Part shown: piece after piece, positions 1 to 8,342 of the stretch
Position numbering within the stretch: the first letter of the stretch is position 1
Layout of the letters: each line of letters starts with the position of its first letter
From: Sphingobium amiense
Lineage (GTDB): Bacteria > Pseudomonadota > Alphaproteobacteria > Sphingomonadales > Sphingomonadaceae
DNA length: 64,000 bases
NCBI RefSeq assembly: GCF_003967075.1
Contig: NZ_AP018664.1
Location: 3,286,001 to 3,350,000 of the forward strand
Direction of reading: 5' to 3'
Translations under genes and position numbers: made by a program
Notes under the pieces: model-generated
Told to the model about the DNA's origin: nothing
Database searches by the model: none
Seen by the model: the letters and a program-made list of their open reading frames with translations, nothing else

Positions 1-764
1 CGATATTTGGCGCCCGCGATAAGCGACCCCATGTCGAGCGCCATCAGGGTGCGGTCCTTGAGCGTGTCGGGCACGTCGCCATTGGCGATGCGCAGCGCCA
101 GCCCTTCGGCGATGGCGGTCTTGCCGACGCCGGGATCGCCGATCAGGACGGGATTATTCTTGGTGCGGCGGGCGAGGATCTGGATGGTGCGGCGGATTTC
201 CTCGTCACGGCCGATGACCGGGTCGAGCTTGCCATCCTTCGCCGCCTGAGTCAGGTCGCGGGCGAATTTCCTGAGCGCATCGTAGCGGTCCTCCGCGCCC
301 GCCGTGTCGGCGGTGCGGCCACCGCGCAACTGGTTGATCGCGGCGTTGAGAGCGTCGGCCTTCACCCCGGCGGCGGCGAGCGCCTTGCCAGCGGCGGTCG
401 TGGTCGCGAGGGTGAGCGCCAGCAGCAGCCGCTCGACGGTGACGAAGCTGTCGCCCGCCTTCTGCGCCACCTGTTCGGCGGTATCGAGGACGCGCACCGC
501 ATCATTGTCGAGGCCGGGGGTCTGCTGCGCGCCGCTGCCGGAAACGGACGGGACTTTCGCCAGCGCGGCATCGGTATCGCGCAACGCGACCTGCGGCGAT
601 CCGCCCGCCGCGCTGATGAGGCCCGACGCCATACCCTGTTCGTCTTCCAGCAATGCTTTCAGCAGATGTTCCGGGCTGATCCGCTGGTGGCTCATCCGGA
701 TAGCCACGGTCTGCGCCGACTGGAGGAAGCCCTTGGCGCGGTCGGTGAATTTTTCGAGGTTCAT
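1..764 (-). CDS. clpB: ATP-dependent chaperone ClpB, N-terminal part (cut by window edge)
   Basis: Hsp100 disaggregase that works with DnaK to resolubilise protein aggregates in the cytosol. About 254 N-terminal residues are visible, beginning [18 protein letters not shown]. The Clp N-domain with its two repeats (about residues 1-145) is followed by the start of nucleotide-binding domain 1, with Walker [14 protein letters not shown] and the preceding [10 protein letters not shown] segment. The rest lies beyond position 1. ATG at 764 is the natural family start. Its upstream region carries a candidate heat-shock promoter, listed separately. Identification is secure because the N-domain plus AAA1 arrangement separates ClpB from ClpA/ClpC in this sequence context. 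Confidence 0.95.
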   Translation of the reverse strand, partial: MNLEKFTDRAKGFLQSAQTVAIRMSHQRISPEHLLKALLEDEQGMASGLISAAGGSPQVALRDTDAALAKVPSVSGSGAQQTPGLDNDAVRVLDTAEQVAQKAGDSFVTVERLLLALTLATTTAAGKALAAAGVKADALNAAINQLRGGRTADTAGAEDRYDALRKFARDLTQAAKDGKLDPVIGRDEEIRRTIQILARRTKNNPVLIGDPGVGKTAIAEGLALRIANGDVPDTLKDRTLMALDMGSLIAGAKY

Positions 765-795
765 CGCAGTCCCAATCAGATTTGGAATGCCGTGG

Positions 796-825
796 ATGTA
801 GTGTTGCCAAAAAACAACACAAGGG
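796..825 (-). promoter_or_regulatory. Candidate RpoH (sigma-32) promoter of clpB
   Basis: Read on the minus strand, CCCTTG (plus 820-825) is followed after 18 bases by CTACAT (plus 796-801), about 30 bases before the clpB ATG. This resembles the alphaproteobacterial heat-shock promoter (CCCTTGAA ... CCATNT), with imperfect agreement in the -10. A perfect 6-base inverted repeat, GTGTTG/CAACAC (801-806 and 815-820), sits between the two boxes. The heat-shock assignment is inferred from the clpB context. Confidence 0.4.
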
Positions 826-973
826 TCCGGGCAAGATAATGATCGCAGGGGCGGCGATCCGCAAGGCGGAGGAAACTTATCCTTGTTGCGCAGACGTCTG
901 GCCCCGCTATGCTGCGGCCATTCACGGCGCGTCCGTCGCCGTGCCGGTCCCCACGCTGATGCAAGAGGCCTTC

Positions 974-3841
974 ATGATCCTGTCCCCCCTGTCCCGCCGC
1001 CTCACCCTGACGGTCGGCCTGTCCGCGCTGGCCCTGACACCGGTGACGCAGGCGCTTGCACAAAGCGCCACAGCGTCGGCCGCGCCCGCTCCGCTCTCCA
1101 GCCTCGTGTCGAAGGTCGATATTCCCTATGAGGAATTTCACCTGTCCAACGGGCTGCGCGTCATCGTCCATACCGACCGCAAGGCGCCGATCGTCGCCGT
1201 GTCCGTCTGGTATCATGTCGGCTCCCGCTTCGAACCGGCGGGCAAGACCGGCTTTGCGCATCTGTTCGAACATCTGATGTTCTATGGCTCGGAAAATGCG
1301 GACGGTCCCTTTTTCGGGCGGCTGGAGGACATTGGCGCGACCGACTGGAACGGGACGACCTGGTTCGACCGCACCAATTATTTCGAGACCGTGCCGACCG
1401 GAGCACTCGACCGGGCGCTGTTCCTCGAATCCGACCGTATGGGGCATCTGCTGGGCGCAGTGACGCAGGTGAAGCTCGATACCCAGCGCGGCGTGGTGCA
1501 GAATGAAAAGCGCATGGGCGAGAATGAGCCTTACGGCCTCGTCGAATATGCGCAGCTTGCCGCGTTGCTGCCCGAGGGGCACCCCTATCGCCACTCGACC
1601 ATCGGGTCGATGGCGGATCTCAACGCCGCCAGCCTTGCCGATGTGCAGAGCTGGTTCAAGACGCATTACGGCCCCAACAACGCGGTGTTGGTGCTGGCGG
1701 GCGATATCGACGTCGCGACCGCTAAGGCGAAGGTCGGCAAATGGTTCGGCAACATCCCCGCCGGTCCCGCGCCCAGGGATGTCGATGCCGCCGTGCCGAC
1801 ACTGCCCAGGGATGCCGAAGTCACGATGCACGACAATGTCGCGGCGACGCGGCTTTATCGCAACTGGATCGTGCCGGGCGTCAATTCGGCCGACCTGCCG
1901 CAGCTCGACATCGCGATGGCGGTGTTCGGCGGTCTCGGCTCCTCGCGGCTCGACAATGTGCTGGTGCGCGACGAGAAGGTCGCCGTCGGCGTGAAGGCCA
2001 GCATCCAGCCGTTCGAGAAGCTCTCCATCGCCGAAATCACGGTGGACGTGAAGCCGGGGACGGACCCGGTGGCGGTCGGCAGGCGGCTGGACCAGTTGCT
2101 TGCCGATTATCTGGCGAAGGGGCCGGGCGCGGACGAAGTGCTGCGGGCGGCGACAAGTCAGGCTTCGGGGACGATTTCAGGGCTGGAGAAGGTCGGCGGC
2201 TTCTCCGGCAAGGCGGTGACGCTGGCCGAAGGGGCGGTCTATTCCGACGATCCGGCGAAATATAAGAAGGATCTCGCCATCTACGCCGCCGCGACGCCCG
2301 AAAGCGTCAGCGCGGCGGCGCGCAAATGGCTGGGCCGCCCGGTGCTGCGCCTGACCGTCGCTCCGGGGGAAAGAAGCGCTGCGGACAATGCGCTGGCGGG
2401 AAATGCGACGCACCATCCCGCCTATTTCCAGCAGCCCGGCAGCCCAGCTCCGGCGGCAGCGACACCCCCCGCACCGACCAAGATCGCCGAACCGGCGATC
2501 GAACCGGTCAAGGATCTGGACTTCCCCGATGTCGAGCGCGCTGCCCTCAAAAACGGGATCAAGGTCGTGTTCGCGCGGCGGACTGCGGTGCCGACGGTGC
2601 GCGTTTCCGTGGCGTTCGACGCAGGCAATGCGGCGGACGACAAGGCGAAGCTGGGCACGGCGGGCCTCACCACCGCGCTGCTCGATGAGGGCACGACGAC
2701 CCGCACCGGCAAGCAGATCGCCGAGGAGCAGGAACGGCTGGGCGCGACGATCAGCGCGGCGAATGGCATGGATCGCACCACGGTCGGCCTGTTCGCGCTC
2801 AAGCCCAATCTCGACGCGTCGCTGGGCCTGCTGGCGGACGTGATCCGCAACCCGGCGTTCAAGCCCGAGGAGGTCGAACGGCTGCGCGGGCAGGTGCTGA
2901 CCCGGATCGCGGCGGAAAAGACCGAGCCGATGGCGATCGCGCAGCGGATGCTGCCCCCGCTCCTCTATGGGCAGGCGCACCCCTATGGCATCCCCTTCAC
3001 CGGCTCCGGCACCGAAACCGGGGTGAAGGCGGTGACGCGGGCGGACCTGACCGCGTTCCACGATACATGGCTGCGGCCCGACAATGCGACGATCTTCGCA
3101 GCGGGCGATACGACGCTCGGCGAACTGATGCCGCTGCTCGAAAAGCGTTTCGGCGACTGGAAAGCGCCGGCGAAGGCGAAGGGCGTCAAGACGTTCCGCA
3201 TGGACCGGATGATGCGCCCGGCGCGGATCGTCCTTATCGACAAGCCGCAAAGCCCGCAGTCGATGATCCTCGCGGGTCTCCTGACCGACAGGAAGGGCAC
3301 CGACAATCCGGTGACGCTCCAGACAGCGAACGAGGTGCTGGGCGGCTCGACATCGTCGCGGCTCATCATGGACCTGCGCGAGACGAAGGGCTGGGCCTAT
3401 TATGCCGGAACCGCGCTGCCGGGCGTCAGGGACACGATCCCGCTGCTGGTCTACGCCCCGGTGCAGACCGACAAGACAGGCGAGTCCATCGTTGCCGCGC
3501 GCAACGACATCAGCGAGTTTCTGACCGCGAAGGGCACGACCGAGGCCGAGCGCAACCAGACGATCAACAGCCAGATCCTTTCCCTGCCCGGCAGTTTCGA
3601 GACGTCATCGGAGCTGCTGTCGGCGATGATGCGCAACGACCTGATCGGGCGGCCCGACGATTATTACGAGACGCTGCCCAAAACCTATCGCGCGATGACC
3701 GCCGCCGACCTCGACAGGGCGGCGCGCGAGGCGATCAACCCCGACCGGCTGATCTGGGTCGTGGTGGGCGACGCCAAGCTGGTGCGGCCGCAGCTTGACG
3801 CGGTGGGCCTGCCGGTGGAAACGGGCACATTGGCGGATTGA
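974..3841 (+). CDS. Two-domain M16 family zinc metallopeptidase, exported
   Basis: About 955 residues. An N-terminal signal peptide ends near residue 29 (TQALA|QSA), so the enzyme should act in the periplasm. The first M16 domain holds the inverted zinc motif HLFEH (residues 96-100), with a downstream metal-ligand glutamate in the VVQNEKRMGENEP segment. The second half (from about 520, ALKNGIKVVFARR) is a second M16 module without HxxEH, as in the non-catalytic half of PqqL/pitrilysin-type proteins. ATG 974 is preferred because AGAGG lies about 5 bases upstream; ATG 959 in the same frame is possible. The substrate is unknown, presumably peptides. It stands between clpB and a small hypothetical gene. 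Confidence 0.88.
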   Translation: MILSPLSRRLTLTVGLSALALTPVTQALAQSATASAAPAPLSSLVSKVDIPYEEFHLSNGLRVIVHTDRKAPIVAVSVWYHVGSRFEPAGKTGFAHLFEHLMFYGSENADGPFFGRLEDIGATDWNGTTWFDRTNYFETVPTGALDRALFLESDRMGHLLGAVTQVKLDTQRGVVQNEKRMGENEPYGLVEYAQLAALLPEGHPYRHSTIGSMADLNAASLADVQSWFKTHYGPNNAVLVLAGDIDVATAKAKVGKWFGNIPAGPAPRDVDAAVPTLPRDAEVTMHDNVAATRLYRNWIVPGVNSADLPQLDIAMAVFGGLGSSRLDNVLVRDEKVAVGVKASIQPFEKLSIAEITVDVKPGTDPVAVGRRLDQLLADYLAKGPGADEVLRAATSQASGTISGLEKVGGFSGKAVTLAEGAVYSDDPAKYKKDLAIYAAATPESVSAAARKWLGRPVLRLTVAPGERSAADNALAGNATHHPAYFQQPGSPAPAAATPPAPTKIAEPAIEPVKDLDFPDVERAALKNGIKVVFARRTAVPTVRVSVAFDAGNAADDKAKLGTAGLTTALLDEGTTTRTGKQIAEEQERLGATISAANGMDRTTVGLFALKPNLDASLGLLADVIRNPAFKPEEVERLRGQVLTRIAAEKTEPMAIAQRMLPPLLYGQAHPYGIPFTGSGTETGVKAVTRADLTAFHDTWLRPDNATIFAAGDTTLGELMPLLEKRFGDWKAPAKAKGVKTFRMDRMMRPARIVLIDKPQSPQSMILAGLLTDRKGTDNPVTLQTANEVLGGSTSSRLIMDLRETKGWAYYAGTALPGVRDTIPLLVYAPVQTDKTGESIVAARNDISEFLTAKGTTEAERNQTINSQILSLPGSFETSSELLSAMMRNDLIGRPDDYYETLPKTYRAMTAADLDRAAREAINPDRLIWVVVGDAKLVRPQLDAVGLPVETGTLAD

Positions 3842-3865
3842 CGCCCACGTAAAGGAGAATGAGAC

Positions 3866-4168
3866 ATGGCTGAAGTCGATGGCGCCTATGATTGCGTCGC
3901 GAAGACTCCGATGGGCGACCAGAAGGGCGTGTTCACGGTCATCAGCAGCGGGGATCGCTTCAACGGCACCTTTGCAGGCATGATGGGATCGCTCGACGTG
4001 ACCGATGGTCAGGTCACGGGCAACAGACTGACCTGGAAGATGGAAATGACCATGCCGATGCCGATGACGCTGGAATGCGAGGCGGAAGTGTCGGGGGACC
4101 AGATCAGCGGCACGATGCAGCTTGGCGCGTTCGGTGCGTCGGCGTTCAACGGCACCCGGCGGGCCTGA
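3866..4168 (+). CDS. Small hypothetical protein (100 aa), beta-rich
   Basis: No family recognised with certainty. The 100-residue protein starts 24 bases after the M16 peptidase and has a strong ribosome binding site (AAGGAG, about 9 bases before ATG). Its sequence alternates short hydrophobic strands with Gly/Asp turns (GVFTVISSGDRFNGTFAG, DVTDGQVTGNRLTWKMEM). That pattern suggests a small beta-sandwich or barrel rather than a membrane protein. It lacks a signal peptide and has a single Met-rich patch, MEMTMPMPM. The spacing and the terminator just after it suggest co-transcription with the peptidase gene. Confidence 0.7.
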   Translation: MAEVDGAYDCVAKTPMGDQKGVFTVISSGDRFNGTFAGMMGSLDVTDGQVTGNRLTWKMEMTMPMPMTLECEAEVSGDQISGTMQLGAFGASAFNGTRRA

Positions 4169-4190
4169 CCCTACCCTTGCGGCGTTCAAG

Positions 4191-4224
4191 GCGCTCCGGT
4201 TCGAAAGGCCGGGGCGCTTTTTTT
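4191..4224 (+). terminator. Rho-independent terminator after the M16 / small-protein unit
   Basis: GCGCTCCGG (4191-4199) pairs with CCGGGGCGC (about 4209-4217) with one G-U pair, followed by seven T. It lies 22 bases after the stop of the 100-residue gene, as expected for the end of that operon. Confidence 0.85.
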
Positions 4225-4257
4225 GAGACAGCGAAGTAGACAGCCAAACGCATATTG

Positions 4258-4291
4258 AACGATAATCGTTAGCTAGCTACCTAATGATTAT
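4258..4291. promoter_or_regulatory. Inverted-repeat operator overlapping the marR start codon
   Basis: Three nested palindromes lie just before and over the marR start. AACGATAATCGTT (4258-4270) has 6-base arms. TAGCTAGCTA (4270-4279) is perfect. ATAATCGTTAG (4262-4272) is repeated inverted as CTAATGATTAT (4281-4291) with one mismatch. MarR regulators bind such sites and often repress themselves, so autoregulation is the likely reading. Confidence 0.6.
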
Positions 4292-4742
4292 GGCTATCGA
4301 CGATCACCGCCGCCTGCTCGGCCACAAAATCACCGCCGTGGCGCGCCAATGGCGACGCTTGGCAGACGAGACACTCAGCGAACTGGGCATGTCCAACAGC
4401 GCGGGATGGTGCCTTGTCCATATCCGGGACGACGGTCCTGCGCGGCAGGCGAAGCTGGCCGAAGCGCTGGGCGTGGCGCAGCCTTCGCTCGTCCGCACGC
4501 TCGACCGGTTGCAGGGCGCAGGGCTGATCCACCGGGTTCAGCATCCGGAGGACAAAAGGTCCAACCTGATCGGCCTGACCGACGCGGGTGAGGCGCTGGT
4601 CGGGCGTATCGAGGAAAAGCTGGAAGCGTTGCGCGAGGCGATCCTGAGCGATGTTCCCGACGAGGCGGTCGAGCTGACCGCGGGCATGCTCGACCTGATC
4701 GGCGCGCGCATGATGGAACGCGAACGCAAGGGTCGGCCCTGA
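4284..4742 (+). CDS. MarR family transcriptional regulator
   Basis: Winged-helix DNA-binding regulator, 152 residues, the usual MarR length. The helix-turn-helix lies around QAKLAEALGVAQPSLVRTLDRL, followed by the wing GLIHRVQHPEDKRSNLIGLT with the family's D-(R/K)-R motif. Flanking helices (LLGHKITAVARQW; AVELTAGMLDLIGARM) would form the dimer interface. ATG 4284 and ATG 4290 are both possible starts, and the operator repeat covers both. Targets are unknown; no efflux or catabolic gene is adjacent, so it may be autoregulated and act elsewhere. It converges on the BamE-like gene. Confidence 0.88.
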   Translation: MIMAIDDHRRLLGHKITAVARQWRRLADETLSELGMSNSAGWCLVHIRDDGPARQAKLAEALGVAQPSLVRTLDRLQGAGLIHRVQHPEDKRSNLIGLTDAGEALVGRIEEKLEALREAILSDVPDEAVELTAGMLDLIGARMMERERKGRP

Positions 4743-4778
4743 ACCTCCTGCGAAACGCGCTCGGGGTTCCTGTTTGCC

Positions 4779-4822
4779 GCATTTTCCGAGCCAGCGGACG
4801 AGTCCGTCCGCTTCGAAAATGC
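4779..4822. repeat. REP-like compound stem-loop between convergent genes
   Basis: Outer arms GCATTTTC (4779-4786) and GAAAATGC (4815-4822) enclose a second perfect stem, AGCGGAC (4793-4799) / GTCCGCT (4806-4812). The element fills the space between marR (+) and the bamE-like gene (-) and can fold on either strand. Related 'AGAGCATTTTC...GAAAATGCTCT' palindromes are common dispersed intergenic repeats in alphaproteobacteria (general knowledge). A bidirectional terminator role is likely. Only one copy was seen in this window. Confidence 0.6.
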
Positions 4823-4823
4823 T

Positions 4824-5339
4824 CTAGCTGCCGTTCGGACCGCCGCCGGTGTTGCTGCCGCCGCCCGCGCCGCCCATGCCGCCCGCGCCGACCGCACCGA
4901 TATTGCCGAAGATTTCGTCGAACAGGCTGCGATGGCGGCCCAGCGTCGGCGTCTTGTCGCCCGACGGCGAGATGCGCGCGACCTGCTCCAGCCCCATCCG
5001 GTCCACCGCCGCGACATTGCCCGCCGGATCGAAGCGGACGCGCAGCACGGTCTGTTCCACCGGCTTGGGATTGGAGAAAGCGAGCGAGCGCATCGTGCGC
5101 GAGACATAATACCAGTCCTGCTCGCCGAACTGCGACACGAAGCTGGGACGGCCCAGCGTTCCTTCGACCGACGCGCGGTTGTCGATGCCCGGCTGCACCG
5201 AATCGACCAGCAGCTTGTCGACCTGATAACCCTGGTGCGTGCGGATGCGGGTGCAGGCGGATGTGCCGAGCAGCATCGCGCTGAGGCCGACGGCGATCAA
5301 GAGACGCCCGTGGCGGCTATGGCGGCTGAACTGCGGCAT
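4824..5339 (-). CDS. bamE: Outer membrane assembly lipoprotein, BamE/SmpA/OmlA family
   Basis: Lipoprotein of the BAM machinery that inserts beta-barrel proteins into the outer membrane. The start MPQFSRHSRHGRLL leads to the lipobox LLGTSAC, so Cys29 would be lipidated. The SmpA/OmlA domain follows (HQGYQVDKLLVDSVQPGIDNRASVEGTLGRPS ... WYYVSRTMRSLAF). A Gly-rich tail (GAGGMGGAGGGSNTGGG) is species-specific decoration. ATG 5339 has AGGAGA 7-8 bases upstream. It is transcribed divergently from the bc1 chaperone gene. In other alphaproteobacteria this pair is also adjacent (family knowledge, not checked here). Confidence 0.88.
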   Translation of the reverse strand: MPQFSRHSRHGRLLIAVGLSAMLLGTSACTRIRTHQGYQVDKLLVDSVQPGIDNRASVEGTLGRPSFVSQFGEQDWYYVSRTMRSLAFSNPKPVEQTVLRVRFDPAGNVAAVDRMGLEQVARISPSGDKTPTLGRHRSLFDEIFGNIGAVGAGGMGGAGGGSNTGGGPNGS

Positions 5340-5507
5340 GAATGTCTCCTGCGGGCGCGCCCGCCTGTCCTTTGCGAAACTTGCGATGTCGCCATTGCAT
5401 CGGGCGACGCAGCGATCAATATGGAATTGCGCGGCTGCCCACAAGGGGCGGCAGGCCGTCCCATGCGCCGCGCCACCTGTATGAACCCTGACGAAAAGTT
5501 GTCCGCC

Positions 5508-6032
5508 ATGCCGTCCGCCCCTTCTTTCCTCCAGCGCCTGATAGGTCGCGCCGATCCGCGCGGCGGGCTGCGTCCGCTTTATGAGGCCGTCGTGCGCGAG
5601 GGACGGCAGCCCCACTGGTATGTCGAAGGCGCGGTTCCCGACACGATGGACGGGCGGTTCGACATGATCGTCGCAGTCCTGTCGCTCGCGCTCATGCGGC
5701 TGGAACAGCAGGGCGCGGCGCAGGAATCGGTGTGGCTGACCGAACTGTTCGTCGACGACATGGACGGCCAGTTGCGGCAGGAAGGAATTGGCGACGTGGT
5801 CGTGGGCAAGCATATCGGGCGGATGATGAGCGCGCTGGGCGGACGCATCAGCGCCTATCGTTCCGCGCTGGAGGGCGGCGGGGATTTGCCCGACGCGTTG
5901 CGCCGCAACCTCTACCGCGGCGCGCCGGTGGCGCAGGATGCGCTCGACCATGTCGAAGGCGCGCTGCGTAGCCGCTGGACACGGCTCGGCTGCCTGACGC
6001 GCGACGCGATGCTGGCGGGAGACATAGGATGA
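5508..6032 (+). CDS. Ubiquinol-cytochrome c chaperone (CBP3/UQCC1 family)
   Basis: Assembly factor for the cytochrome bc1 complex, about 174 residues. The family core is clear: LRPLYEAVVREGRQPHWY, DTMDGRFDMIVAVLSLALMRL, ELFVDDMDGQLRQEGIGD and a VGKHIGRMMSALGGR segment. ATG 5508 gives the usual short N-terminus. An in-frame ATG at 5481 would add nine residues, and neither has a strong ribosome binding site. The stop overlaps the next gene's ATG by four bases (ATGA), so it is translationally coupled to yceD. The name is a family assignment; no other respiratory gene is adjacent. Confidence 0.87.
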   Translation: MPSAPSFLQRLIGRADPRGGLRPLYEAVVREGRQPHWYVEGAVPDTMDGRFDMIVAVLSLALMRLEQQGAAQESVWLTELFVDDMDGQLRQEGIGDVVVGKHIGRMMSALGGRISAYRSALEGGGDLPDALRRNLYRGAPVAQDALDHVEGALRSRWTRLGCLTRDAMLAGDIG

Positions 6033-6556
6033 CGGGCGCGCCCGAATTTTCCCGCATCGTGAAGGTGGATCAGGTCCGGCGGATGAGCGTCGAGACGCAT
6101 ATCGCGGCCGACGCGGCGGAGCGGGAAGCGCTGGCCCGGCGTTTCGGCCTGTCTTCGCTCGACCGTCTGGAAGCGGACTATGGCCTGACCGAGGAGACGG
6201 ACGCGATACTGGCGCGCGGGCGTATGCGGGCCGTCCTCGCCCAGCCCTGCGTGGCGACGGGAGAGCCGGTGCCCGAAACCATCTACACCGATTTCGCGCT
6301 GCGCTTCGTCGTGGAGACGGGTGACGACCTGCCCGAGGGCGAGGAACTGGAACTCGACGCGCAGGATGTCGACACGATCGGCTATGACGGTCAGGCCATC
6401 GACATGGGCGAGGCCATCGCCGAGACGATGGCGCTGGCGATGACGCCCTTTCCCCGCGCCCCGGACGCCGACTCCTATCTGAAAGACGCTGGCGTGCTGA
6501 GCGAGGAGCAGGCGAGTCCGTTCGCCGCGCTGCTGGCGCTGAAGGACAAGGGCTGA
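6029..6556 (+). CDS. YceD/DUF177 family protein
   Basis: 175 residues, DUF177 (YceD), a family usually linked to 23S rRNA/ribosome biogenesis and often sitting upstream of rpmF. The characteristic acidic C-terminal half is present (RFVVETGDDLPEGEELELDAQDVDTIGYDGQAIDMGEAIAE split by the conserved GYDG). The rRNA-binding-type CVATGEPV segment lies before it. Start ATG overlaps the chaperone gene's stop. Unlike the classical arrangement, rpmF does not follow here; a lipoprotein gene does. Function is by family only. Confidence 0.85.
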   Translation: MTGAPEFSRIVKVDQVRRMSVETHIAADAAEREALARRFGLSSLDRLEADYGLTEETDAILARGRMRAVLAQPCVATGEPVPETIYTDFALRFVVETGDDLPEGEELELDAQDVDTIGYDGQAIDMGEAIAETMALAMTPFPRAPDADSYLKDAGVLSEEQASPFAALLALKDKG

Positions 6557-6590
6557 CGGAACCCGACGCCGCGCGCTGCGTCCTTTGGGG

Positions 6591-7211
6591 ATGACGTGGC
6601 GGGCGATGACGATGATAATGGCGCTGGCGGCCTGCGATCGGGCGGCGCCCCCGGCGCGTGACGAACCGGGCGGCAATCCGGCCCCGGCGGCTGAAAATTC
6701 CGTCGTGGCCCCGGCCCTCCCGCGCCCGGATGCACCCGCACCGCTGATCGGCGAACGGATTGCGCGCGCCGAATGGGCGAAGGCGACGGACGGGGCCGGA
6801 TGCGCGCCGCTGGCCCTCGTCAGCGATGCGGGCGGCGGGGGCGCCGCGCGGCGGGCGGATTTCAGCGGCGGGTGGGGCGTGGCGTTCGACCGGCCGGGGC
6901 TGCGCAGCGCCTATGGCTTTGCAGGACCGGGCATCCTGCCTGGCGACGCAGCATCGGCGGAGATCCAGCGCGCGCGGCTGACCCGGCAATGGCCGCTTAT
7001 GAAGGACGTCCCGGCTCTGCCCCCGCCCAGCTTCGCCGGATACGGCCTGTCTGGCGCGGAGCCTTATCCGCCCGACAATCCCGAGGGCTACGGCCAGCAG
7101 TCGGTCGCCTATCTGCGGGTTGGCGGGCAGACCTGCACCTATAATGTGTGGAGCCGGGTCAGCCGGGCGCATCTGGAATCGCTGCTCGACAATCTGCGGC
7201 TGCTGCGCTGA
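6591..7211 (+). CDS. Putative lipoprotein, unknown function
   Basis: About 206 residues with a short hydrophobic leader and lipobox MALAAC, giving a lipidated Cys near residue 14. A Pro/Ala-rich linker follows (PPARDEPGGNPAPAAENSVVAPALPRP), then a globular domain of about 130 residues ending in a conserved-looking SRAHLESLLDNLRLLR. Two further cysteines (GAGCAPL, GQTCTYN) could form a disulfide. ATG 6591 is chosen; a TTG at 6585 and ATG 6606 are in frame. I do not recognise the globular domain. It is 34 bases after yceD and 44 before dinB, so it may belong to that transcript. Confidence 0.72.
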   Translation: MTWRAMTMIMALAACDRAAPPARDEPGGNPAPAAENSVVAPALPRPDAPAPLIGERIARAEWAKATDGAGCAPLALVSDAGGGGAARRADFSGGWGVAFDRPGLRSAYGFAGPGILPGDAASAEIQRARLTRQWPLMKDVPALPPPSFAGYGLSGAEPYPPDNPEGYGQQSVAYLRVGGQTCTYNVWSRVSRAHLESLLDNLRLLR

Positions 7212-7255
7212 CCGACGTTTCCCTTTCGTTCCCGGCTGTGGCATGAAGAAGCGCC

Positions 7256-8338
7256 ATGGAGTCGGCCCCGCGCAAGATCATCCATATCGACATGGACGCA
7301 TTCTACGCGTCGGTCGAGCAGCGCGACGACCCGGCGCTGCGCGGGCTGCCCATCGCGGTGGGCGGCGGCGGGCCGCGCGGGGTGGTGGCGACCTGTTCCT
7401 ACGAAGCGCGCAAATATGGCGTGCGGTCCGCCATGCCCGGCGGACGTGCGCGGCGGTTGTGCCCGCAGCTTCTGTTCGTGAAGCCGCGCTTCGACGTGTA
7501 TCGCGCGGTGTCGCATCAGGTGCGGGAGATTTTCAGCCGGTTCACCGACATCGTCCAGCCGCTTTCGCTCGACGAAGCCTATCTCGACGTGACGGTCAAC
7601 AAACCGGGCATCGCATCGGCGACGCAGGTCGCGCAGGAGATCAGGCGGATGATCCGCGAGGAAACCGGCCTCACCGCTTCGGCGGGCGTTTCCTACAACA
7701 AGCTGATCGCCAAGCTCGCATCGGACCAGAACAAGCCGGACGGCATCTGCGTGGTGCGTCCGCATGAAGGCGCGGCGTTCATCGCTGCGATGCCGGTGCG
7801 GCGCATCCATGGCGTCGGGCCGGTGACGGCGCAGCGGATGCAGGCGCTGGGTATAGAGACGGGCGCGGACTTGCGAGCGCGCGACATGGCGTTTCTCCAG
7901 GCGCATTTCGGTAGCGCGGCAGGCTATTATTATCGTGCCTCACGGGGTGAGGACGACCGCCCGGTGCGCGAGCGCGAGGGGCGCAAGTCGGTGAGCGTGG
8001 AGGATACTTTCTTCGACGACCTGACCGACGGGGCCGCTCTGGCGGCCGAACTGGACCGGATCGCCGTCAATCTGTGGGGCCGGATCGAGAAAGCGGAGGC
8101 ATGGGGCCGCACCGTGGTGCTCAAGATCAAGTTCGCCGATTTCCGCATCATCACCCGGTCGCGCAGCTTTCCAGCACCGGTGCGGTCGCCGGACCTGCTG
8201 GCGCAGACGGGGCAGGACCTTCTGCTGGCGCAACTGCCGCTGCGCATGGGTGCGCGGCTGCTGGGCCTCGGCGTTCACAATCTGGAGAGCGAGGACGCGC
8301 CCGAAGAAGCGGGCGCGCAGTTGGCCCTTTCGCTCTAG
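7256..8338 (+). CDS. dinB: DNA polymerase IV (Y-family translesion polymerase)
   Basis: Error-prone polymerase for bypass of DNA lesions, 360 residues. The palm catalytic motifs are intact: IIHIDMDAFYASVEQRDDP at the N-terminus (first Mg2+ Asp) and PLSLDEAYLDVT (second acidic pair). The fingers segment GVVATCSYEARKYGVRSAMP and the HhH region PVRRIHGVGPVTAQRMQALGI follow, then the little-finger domain. The C-terminus lacks an obvious QLSLF beta-clamp motif, although the end, AQLALSL, is a plausible degenerate version. The start has no clear Shine-Dalgarno, but GAAGAAGCGCC precedes it. No SOS box was recognised. Confidence 0.95.
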   Translation: MESAPRKIIHIDMDAFYASVEQRDDPALRGLPIAVGGGGPRGVVATCSYEARKYGVRSAMPGGRARRLCPQLLFVKPRFDVYRAVSHQVREIFSRFTDIVQPLSLDEAYLDVTVNKPGIASATQVAQEIRRMIREETGLTASAGVSYNKLIAKLASDQNKPDGICVVRPHEGAAFIAAMPVRRIHGVGPVTAQRMQALGIETGADLRARDMAFLQAHFGSAAGYYYRASRGEDDRPVREREGRKSVSVEDTFFDDLTDGAALAAELDRIAVNLWGRIEKAEAWGRTVVLKIKFADFRIITRSRSFPAPVRSPDLLAQTGQDLLLAQLPLRMGARLLGLGVHNLESEDAPEEAGAQLALSL

Positions 8339-8342
8339 GCGG

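Noticed and set aside
4824..7244. 806-residue minus-strand reading frame
   Set aside because: Only its last 171 residues are the BamE-like gene; the rest is antisense to the bc1 chaperone, yceD and the lipoprotein gene.
7212..7255. SOS (LexA) box before dinB
   Set aside because: No GTTC-N7-GTTC or CTG-N10-CAG arrangement stands out in the short upstream gap.
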